From the NCBI GenBank assembly GCA_016285335.1, contig JAEEQO010000133.1, positions 1 to 8,449 of the forward strand: a stretch of DNA of 8,449 bases. Reading direction: 5' to 3'. Made by a program: the position numbers and the translations under genes. This DNA comes from Victivallales bacterium. Its GTDB lineage: Bacteria; Verrucomicrobiota; Lentisphaeria; Victivallales; UBA1829. The notes below the pieces were generated by a model. It did not search any database. It saw only the letters and a list, made by a program, of their open reading frames with translations, and was not told the DNA's origin. The stretch's first letter is position 1, and each line of letters starts with the position of its first letter. Below are positions 4,792 through 8,449 of this stretch, piece by piece.

Positions 4792-7700
4792 TCATTCTTT
4801 CCTGGAAAAGATCTGCTGGAAGTAGTCGACGAGCTCCATCGCCTTGCCGTACATGTTCACGTTCGTGTCCAGGCGGATGCCCTGGAAGATGCACGGCGTG
4901 GGGGATCTCACGAACGAGGCGGTGTTCTCGTCGAACGCGTAGTACAGGGCGCGGTTGGGATGCCCGTCAAGCTGGAGTTCGAGTTTCAGGTTTTCCTTGT
5001 CCGGTCCGGTGGAAAGCATCCTCATGCGGACCCAGGAATAGGTGAAATCCTTCAGCGCGTCCCTGGAAAGCTCCATTTCGATGCCGGTGGAGGCATCCAT
5101 CAGCGCCTCGTCGATCTCGCCCTTGATCAGGCCGTCCTCGCCGGGGGTGGAGAAGAGGAACGCGTCCTCAAAATAGATGTTGTCGATCTTCGCCTTGCCG
5201 AACGCGTCGGTCTTCTGCACGAGCACAACCGGGATGGTGCCGTTGATGGAGCCGCTGCCGTTGATCTGGCCGAGGCCGATCTGCGTGAGGAAGAGCGGCA
5301 GTTCCAGGCGGTCGCAGTAGAGCACGGCTTCGGTGGTCGTCTGGCCCGCGCGGTACGTGATGCCGCCGAGGCGGATGTGGCCGTTGCACCAGTCGAGCAC
5401 GGCATTTTCGACCTGCCAGGTATTCGGGGCCTCCATGCGGAACGTGGCGCGTCCCGCTCCGGTCTCGATATTGCCATATTTGACGGACTTGAACGTGAGC
5501 GTCTGGCCGGGGGCGGACTTCAAAACGGCGATCTCCGGTATCTCGAACCCGAGGCCGATGCCGCGGACTTCGAGCTTCTGCTCCGGGATCAGGACGTCGG
5601 CGTCGGCGATATGGAATTCGGCGTGCCCGGTGGTGGTCTTCGGCAGGATCCTGTACACGGCGTCGGCGGAAAGCTTGCCCGTGCAGGAGATCTCCTCGAA
5701 CTGAGGCAGGAACCTGGCAAGGTCTTTCGAGAGGTCGGCCTGCTGCTCGGGGATGACGAGGCCGCATTCGGTCTCCACGCCCGCGTCGCCGAGCACGATA
5801 TTGGCGTAAATCTGCCCGTTGATGGAGAAGAGATGCGCGTCCGATTTCAGGCGGAACGTCTTCGCAGCGTCGTCCCACTGGATCGTACCGTCGAGCGAAG
5901 CGGCCTGAGCGCCATTGAACTCGAAATCGCCGAGCGAGATCTTGCCCGTGCGGGGCGCGGCGGCCGGGACAGGTTCCGCTTCATCCGTGTCGACGTCATC
6001 GTCCTCTTCGTCCTTGTCGCCGACCTCATCCGCTTCTTCCGCGTCCTCGTCCGTGTCTTCGTTCTCATCCGCTTCTTCCGCGTCCTCGACCGCCTCGGCA
6101 AGCGCGTAATCGAACGGGAAATCCCAGCTCAGGTTCTGCGCGAGGAGCTTCAGTTCCGGCATGGCGAGTCTGGAATCGGGACAGGAGACCGTGCCGGAGA
6201 GCATGCCGTCGTCGTATGCGGCATTCATCCCGAGTTCCGGCGCGTCGTATGTAAGCCCTGCGGCAAGCTGTCTAAACCGGAACCCGCCGATTTTCGCATC
6301 GCCCCGGCACGTTTTGAGGTTTGATTCCGCGCCAAACGAAACCGATTCCGCCTCGCAGGCCATGCCGTTGAGTTCGACGTTGAGTTTTCCGCCAAGGAGC
6401 CGGGCGGTAAGATCCCGGAAATCGCCGAAAGTCACGAAATCGGCGGAAAGCGTTTCCGGGAGGAACGAGACCTTGATCCCGTTGACGTCCGCGAGGAGTT
6501 CGCCGCCCGTAAGCCCGACGGAAATATTCGTATCTCCATCGTCTATGTCGTATTCCGCGCGGATGGTCCCGGGGTTGAACCCGACGGTCATGTTTTTGAA
6601 CCCGGCGCCAGATTCGCCGCCCGCAAGCTCGGCGGACGCCCCCACATGTCCGTCGTTCAATTCGAAATGAGCGGAGAAGGATTCCGGGCGGAGAAACACG
6701 GACAGCCCTTTGAGCTCATGGTTCAGGCCAGCGCCGTCCAGTCCTGCCCGGATCTCCGCGCAAGCGAAATCGGCGGAAGCCACGAGGGCGCCATCCACGT
6801 CGGCAAGCATGGCGGCGAGCTTGCCGGGCCGCAGAGAGATGTCCACGCCTTTGTACGAGGCTTTGAGGAGAGGAGCATTGTCGAGATTCAACGAAAGCCC
6901 GGCGGCGCCGTCCTCGTCCATGTTGCCGCCGAAACTGAACTTCGCCGGCTCGGAATCGGCGACCGTAAGCTGGAATCCGCCCTGAAGCGTCCTGTGCCGG
7001 AACGAAACGGATGCTTCGGTCCCGGCGAGCTCGAACGGGATCCCGTCGTATTCGCCCTTCAGAGCGCCGAGCGTGAACACGAATATCTTTTCCGTTTTGG
7101 GCGGGGTCATCGGCTTCACGGTCGGGATGATGCGCGGGACCGTCTTCAACGTAAACTCCGCGTGGGAGTCGATGCGAAGACCCTCGCGTGTGCGGTAGGT
7201 GAGCCAGAAATCGCCATCGACCTCACAGGACGAATTCTCGACTTCAGACACGGTCAGGCTGTTCAGGTCGATTTCGGCCTTCGCGCTCATGGAGATCCCG
7301 GCATGGAACCCGCGCGGGAGTGCGGACCGGACGATTCCCGGCAGCCCTGCGGTGATGATGGTAAAACTATTGAGATCCAGCACGATTTTCTTTTCTCTGT
7401 GCAGATAGACGGCCTGTCCCAGGAAGTTGTTCATCGCGAAGTAGACTTCCCACGAACATTCGAGCTTGTTCCAGCCCAGTTCCGGGTCGGGACGGAGCGT
7501 GATGGCATACGGGATGTGCAGGATGTCCAGTGCGTCTTCGTTCTGCGCTTCCACCGAAAGGCTGCCGGACAGGGAAATGCGGCCGACCTTAGCCGGAATG
7601 GCGGCGTTGAGGTCGTCGATGGGGGCGGAATCGCCTTTCTCCTTCTTTTTGCGGGACTGGAGCGACCTGGCGAAGATGTTGTAGGCGGGGATGGAGATGG

Positions 7701-8241
7701 AATCGTCCGAATAATCGGCCGTGACGTCGCAGTTTTCGATGTCGATGGATTCGATGGTCCGGTCGAACAGAAGCGCGAGCGGAGAGAAATGGATGGAAAG
7801 CGAACCAATGCCGCCGACATTCTGCAGCATGCCGTCGCGCGTGGTGTCGGTGAACTTGCAGGCGACTTCCGCCGAGGTCAGGCTGATGGATTTGATGCGG
7901 AACTCCGCGCCGCCGCCTTCCGCCATTGCCTGAAGAAGCCTGTTCACGTCGCGTTCGATGAGGCGCGGAATGACCGTGACCACCAGCAGGGCGCACGTCA
8001 AGGCAAAGCACAGCAGCGACAGCAGGACGATCGCCCATTTCGCCCCGCGGGAGACGGGCGGCCGTTTCTGTTTGGCAGGTTTCTTTGCGGCGGCATCCGG
8101 TTTCTTTTCGTCAGAATCCGGTTTCTTTGCGGCAGCATCCGGTTTCGAAGCAGACGCGACCGCACCGGCGGAATCGGCGTGATCGGCCGTTTTCTCCGGT
8201 GTGATGTCGGCTGCGTTTTTTCCTGGTTCGGATTCCGGCAT
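4792..8241 (-). CDS. ydbH: YdbH family AsmA-like intermembrane lipid transport protein
   Basis: The 1149-residue protein starts with a Lys/Ala/Asp/Pro-rich cytoplasmic tail (1-66) and one membrane helix (about 68-92), followed by a very long beta-rich periplasmic part. Residues 95-200 (SISLTSAEV, IESIDIENCDV) resemble the start of AsmA/TamB-like proteins. The C-terminal 200 residues match the YdbH signature: GSGSINGTIPVVL (995-1007), a strand with FEDAFLFSTPGEDGLIKGEI (1024-1043), LKLELQLDGHPN (1085-1096) and a final helix. In E. coli YdbH is one of three partly redundant AsmA-like proteins (with TamB and YhdP) that move phospholipid to the outer membrane, and it works with YnbE. This protein is much longer than the roughly 880-residue E. 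coli form. The excess includes repeats of about 38 residues (464-636) and an acidic insert (716-756). It is the first gene of the operon. ATG 8241 is the only usable start downstream of an in-frame stop; its ribosome-binding site is weak. Confidence 0.85.
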   Translation of the reverse strand: MPESEPGKNAADITPEKTADHADSAGAVASASKPDAAAKKPDSDEKKPDAAAKKPAKQKRPPVSRGAKWAIVLLSLLCFALTCALLVVTVIPRLIERDVNRLLQAMAEGGGAEFRIKSISLTSAEVACKFTDTTRDGMLQNVGGIGSLSIHFSPLALLFDRTIESIDIENCDVTADYSDDSISIPAYNIFARSLQSRKKKEKGDSAPIDDLNAAIPAKVGRISLSGSLSVEAQNEDALDILHIPYAITLRPDPELGWNKLECSWEVYFAMNNFLGQAVYLHREKKIVLDLNSFTIITAGLPGIVRSALPRGFHAGISMSAKAEIDLNSLTVSEVENSSCEVDGDFWLTYRTREGLRIDSHAEFTLKTVPRIIPTVKPMTPPKTEKIFVFTLGALKGEYDGIPFELAGTEASVSFRHRTLQGGFQLTVADSEPAKFSFGGNMDEDGAAGLSLNLDNAPLLKASYKGVDISLRPGKLAAMLADVDGALVASADFACAEIRAGLDGAGLNHELKGLSVFLRPESFSAHFELNDGHVGASAELAGGESGAGFKNMTVGFNPGTIRAEYDIDDGDTNISVGLTGGELLADVNGIKVSFLPETLSADFVTFGDFRDLTARLLGGKLNVELNGMACEAESVSFGAESNLKTCRGDAKIGGFRFRQLAAGLTYDAPELGMNAAYDDGMLSGTVSCPDSRLAMPELKLLAQNLSWDFPFDYALAEAVEDAEEADENEDTDEDAEEADEVGDKDEEDDDVDTDEAEPVPAAAPRTGKISLGDFEFNGAQAASLDGTIQWDDAAKTFRLKSDAHLFSINGQIYANIVLGDAGVETECGLVIPEQQADLSKDLARFLPQFEEISCTGKLSADAVYRILPKTTTGHAEFHIADADVLIPEQKLEVRGIGLGFEIPEIAVLKSAPGQTLTFKSVKYGNIETGAGRATFRMEAPNTWQVENAVLDWCNGHIRLGGITYRAGQTTTEAVLYCDRLELPLFLTQIGLGQINGSGSINGTIPVVLVQKTDAFGKAKIDNIYFEDAFLFSTPGEDGLIKGEIDEALMDASTGIEMELSRDALKDFTYSWVRMRMLSTGPDKENLKLELQLDGHPNRALYYAFDENTASFVRSPTPCIFQGIRLDTNVNMYGKAMELVDYFQQIFSRKE
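6025..6088 (-). repeat. 25-bp direct repeat in the acidic segment of ydbH
   Basis: The 25 bases at 6025-6049 recur exactly at 6064-6088, a 39-base (13-codon) period. The repeat encodes DEDAEEADE-type acidic residues and stays in frame. It looks like a recent tandem duplication and could expand or contract by slippage without breaking the gene. Confidence 0.85.
8078..8146 (-). repeat. 27-bp direct repeat in the cytoplasmic tail of ydbH
   Basis: The 27 bases at 8078-8104 recur at 8120-8146 with one mismatch, a 42-base (14-codon) period. Between them is a partial copy. Together they encode the KKPDAAAKKPDSDEKKPDAA type tail, rich in Lys and Asp, just before the membrane helix. Confidence 0.8.
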
Positions 8242-8327
8242 GAGGCAAAGTATCTTTCTGAAGATCGCGACGTTTTCGCGGTGGTGAAAGCGCGGAACGC
8301 TACGCTTTTCATACGCGTTTCTCTAAT

Positions 8328-8356
8328 AATATACAGGGTCCCGGAACAAATGCAAA
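8328..8356 (-). promoter_or_regulatory. Likely sigma70-type promoter of the ydbH-ynbE-ydbL operon
   Basis: On the minus strand TTTGCA (8351-8356, 4 of 6 to TTGACA) and TATATT (8328-8333, 5 of 6 to TATAAT) are separated by exactly 17 bases. The region is much more AT-rich than its surroundings and lies about 85 bases before the ydbH ATG, giving a leader of around 80 bases. Phyla outside the well-studied ones may use other signals, so this is a prediction. Confidence 0.5.
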
Positions 8357-8371
8357 GGCAAAGAACGGGCA

Positions 8372-8400
8372 TTTTCCGCTTTTTTTGGATTCCCGGAAAA
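8372..8400. repeat. 7-bp inverted repeat upstream of the ydbH promoter
   Basis: TTTTCCG (8372-8378) and CGGAAAA (8394-8400) are perfectly complementary around a 15-base spacer that contains a run of seven T. Sitting 16 bases upstream of the -35 box, it could be a regulator binding site. Its arms are also compatible with a weak hairpin. A second small hairpin, ACGGC/GCCGT with a 7-base loop, follows at 8402-8418. No gene is seen from 8242 to the window end. Confidence 0.35.
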
Positions 8401-8449
8401 CACGGCGGATAAGGCCGTCGCAATTTCACAGAACAATGCCGTAAAAAAA

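Noticed and set aside
4960..6324. Long plus-strand open frame (454 residues) opposite ydbH
   Set aside because: Composition is Arg/Val/Glu/Asp-rich as expected for the complement of a GC-rich gene; no recognisable domain or ribosome-binding site, while the minus strand encodes a recognisable YdbH C-terminus.
6646..8412. Plus-strand open frame of 588 residues opposite the ydbH N-terminal half
   Set aside because: Another antisense shadow: no domain, no membrane or signal pattern, and it runs across the predicted ydbH promoter.

Overview
The window looks like chromosomal DNA of a GC-rich, double-membrane (Gram-negative-type) bacterium. Three things point there: a lipoprotein plus an AsmA-like envelope-spanning protein, a transmembrane Hanks-type Ser/Thr kinase with an N-terminal zinc ribbon, and a chromosomal TraX homologue. 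This mix fits gut-associated members of the PVC group, for example Lentisphaerota/Victivallales. That placement is inference from gene content, since no marker gene is present.

Plus strand, 1-2125: the C-terminal end of an MBL-fold hydrolase of the YycJ/WalJ type runs, with a 7-base gap and a shared ribosome-binding site, into a 621-residue receptor-like kinase. The kinase has a four-Cys zinc ribbon, a kinase domain, one membrane segment and an unrecognised C-terminal domain outside the cytoplasm. It converges on the minus-strand genes, which begin 37 bases further on.

Minus strand, 8241 down to 4017: a probable sigma70-type promoter (8328-8356) precedes three genes in the order ydbH, ynbE, ydbL. 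These are a 1149-residue AsmA-like inner-membrane-anchored protein, a 63-residue lipoprotein and a 147-residue exported DUF1318 protein. The same trio, in the same order, forms the YdbH-YnbE-YdbL system of Escherichia coli. There YdbH and YnbE are reported to form a protein bridge between inner and outer membranes for phospholipid transport, with YdbL modulating it. Here YdbH is clearly longer than its E. coli counterpart: it has a lysine-rich cytoplasmic tail, an array of about 38-residue repeats in the groove-forming region and a strongly acidic insert of about 40 residues.

Minus strand, 3925 down to 2163: beyond a perfect 10-bp GC-rich hairpin lie a self-inhibited (class II) Fic family adenylyltransferase with a C-terminal winged helix, and a TraX family membrane protein. 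A 12-bp sequence repeated three times sits between them and carries Shine-Dalgarno-like cores just ahead of traX. The fic gene is visibly lower in GC than the flanking genes, which suggests acquisition.

The most interesting part is the lipid-bridge operon, because of its enlarged YdbH. The remaining upstream stretch (8242-8449) holds only the promoter and small inverted repeats.
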